DNA of 6,262 nt from an uncultured Oscillospiraceae bacterium (GTDB lineage Bacteria > Bacillota_A > Clostridia > Oscillospirales > Oscillospiraceae): positions 1-6,262 of the forward strand of contig CANRMG010000111.1 in the NCBI GenBank assembly GCA_947631675.1, read 5' to 3'. Shown here in pieces: positions 5,243 to 6,262 of the stretch. Below the pieces are notes generated by a model. That model did no database searches and was not told the DNA's origin. It saw only the letters and a list, made by a program, of their open reading frames with translations. Both the position numbers and the translations under genes were made by a program. How positions within the stretch are numbered: position 1 is the stretch's first letter; every line of letters starts with the position of its first letter.

Positions 5243-6262
5243 TTAAAACCGCTTTTTCCGCTTGCCGCCGGCCTTCTCCCCGGCCAGCTCCGCAAACTCC
5301 TGCAAAAGCTCCTTCTGCCGGTGGCTCATGTTCTTGGGGGTGGTCAGCTCCACGGTCACGAACTGGTCGCCCTTGAGCCCCGTGCGCAGGCTGGGCACGC
5401 CCTTGCCCCGCAGGCGGAACACGCTGCCGGTCTGGGTGCCCTCGGGTATGTTCAGCGATACCTGGCCGTCCAGGGTGGGCACCTGGATCTCCGTTCCCAG
5501 GGCCGCTTGGACGAAGCTGATGGAAGCGGTGGTGTAGATGTTGGTGCCCTCCCGCTGGAAGGTGGGGCTGGGCCGCACCTGCACCGTCACCAGCAGATCC
5601 CCGGCGGGGCCGCCGTTGGCTCCGGCATTGCCCTGGCCCTTCAGGGAGACGGTCTCCCCGTCGTCGATGCCCGCGGGGATGGTCACGTTCAGCTTCTTCT
5701 GGGCCCGGATGGAGCCCGCCCCCCGGCACTTGGCGCAGGGGGAGTGGATGATCCGGCCGGAGCCGCCGCACTTGGGGCAGGGGCCGGAGGACTGCATCAT
5801 GCCGAAGGGGGTCCGCTGCTGGCGCATCACCGTGCCGGTGCCCCGGCAGTCGGGGCATATCTCCGGCGTGGTGCCGGCGGCGCAGCCGGTGCCCTTGCAG
5901 TCCGGGCACTGGTCCACCCGGGTGATGTTGATGTCCTTCTTGCAGCCGAAGGCCGCCTCCTCGAAGGAGATGGCCAGCCGGGCCCGCAGGCTCTCGCCCC
6001 GGCGGGGACCGGTGCGGCTGGCCTGCCGGGCTCCGCCGAAGCCGCCAAAGCCCCCGAAGCCGCCGAAAATGTCCCCGAAGATGTCGCCCAGGTCCCCGAA
6101 GTCCCCGGTGAAGCCGCCGGCATTGGCAGCGAAGTTGGGGTCCACGCCGGCGAAGCCGAACTGGTCATACTTGGCCTTCTTGTCCGGGTCGGACAGCACG
6201 GCGTAGGCCTCGTTGGCCTCCTTGAAGCGGGCCTCCGCCTCCTTGTCGCCGGGGTGCAGGTC
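5243..6262 (-). CDS. dnaJ: DnaJ (Hsp40, type I) co-chaperone, missing its first residues
   Basis: 339 codons of DnaJ are present; the start lies beyond the right edge. DnaJ delivers unfolded clients to DnaK and stimulates its ATPase. The visible part begins DLHPGDKEAEARFKEANEAY, so the first base is the Asp codon of the J-domain HPD motif, and roughly 35 residues are missing. Then follow VLSDPDKKAKYDQFG (J-domain helix IV), a Gly/Phe-rich linker (visible residues about 35-77, with repeated FGG), and four CxxCxGxG zinc motifs: CPDCKGTG, CPDCRGTG, CPKCGGSG and CAKCRGAG, with cysteines at visible positions 119/122, 136/139, 162/165 and 176/179. The C-terminal client-binding domains and a basic tail (GGKRKKRF) follow. 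All four zinc motifs make it type I and intact. It is usually last in hrcA-grpE-dnaK-dnaJ, and the terminator just after it fits. A GTG at 6197-6199 is an internal Val codon, not the start. Confidence 0.97.
   Translation of the reverse strand, partial: DLHPGDKEAEARFKEANEAYAVLSDPDKKAKYDQFGFAGVDPNFAANAGGFTGDFGDLGDIFGDIFGGFGGFGGFGGARQASRTGPRRGESLRARLAISFEEAAFGCKKDINITRVDQCPDCKGTGCAAGTTPEICPDCRGTGTVMRQQRTPFGMMQSSGPCPKCGGSGRIIHSPCAKCRGAGSIRAQKKLNVTIPAGIDDGETVSLKGQGNAGANGGPAGDLLVTVQVRPSPTFQREGTNIYTTASISFVQAALGTEIQVPTLDGQVSLNIPEGTQTGSVFRLRGKGVPSLRTGLKGDQFVTVELTTPKNMSHRQKELLQEFAELAGEKAGGKRKKRF

Noticed and set aside
6040..6125. Short tandem repeat in the right part of the window
   Set aside because: This is the coding repeat of the DnaJ Gly/Phe-rich linker, normal for the family and not an independent repeat element.

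Overview
This 6.3 kb, GC-rich window reads almost entirely from the minus strand. It looks like a high-GC Firmicute of the Oscillospiraceae type (Flavonifractor/Lawsonibacter/Pseudoflavonifractor-like). That placement is an inference from the Firmicute-style Shine-Dalgarno sequences, the heavy use of G/C third positions and the character of the proteins; no marker gene fixes the genus. No plus-strand gene, tRNA, rRNA, CRISPR array or transposase gene could be supported.

Read in the direction of transcription (right to left): the 3' part of dnaJ (type I Hsp40) enters at the right edge, cut at the Asp of its HPD motif, and ends at a GC-rich hairpin. The best promoter for the next unit has its -35 hexamer inside that hairpin. 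The unit holds three genes: a GT39/PMT-family membrane glycosyltransferase with a discoidin-like domain inserted in its first large loop, ribose-5-phosphate isomerase B (rpiB), and a membrane-anchored putative glycoside hydrolase of the DUF4015/PF13200 type. The last two genes abut with no gap. A GC-rich hairpin sits right after the glycosyltransferase stop, and the unit ends at a very good intrinsic terminator with a GAGA tetraloop.

Next comes a well-formed TTGACA-17-TAGAAT promoter driving a 216-residue protein with an N-terminal ribbon-helix-helix domain and a C-terminal region I do not recognise. AT-rich palindromic sequence around this promoter could be its own operator. The left edge holds the 5' end of clpB, truncated by the window just before the first Walker A motif.

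The 323-bp gap between the ribbon-helix-helix gene and clpB is the most unusual part. It holds a 257-bp element bounded by 22-bp perfect inverted repeats, with internal hairpins. One has G-U wobbles that pair only in the minus-strand (clpB-sense) RNA. Two loops are complementary over 12 of 13 positions. It is either a MITE-like non-coding mobile element or a structured RNA in the clpB leader. No CIRCE or CtsR box was seen in front of clpB.

The protein-folding genes (dnaJ, clpB) thus flank a surface-glycan or glycoprotein-related operon and a small DNA-binding protein. The functional links between these blocks are speculative.
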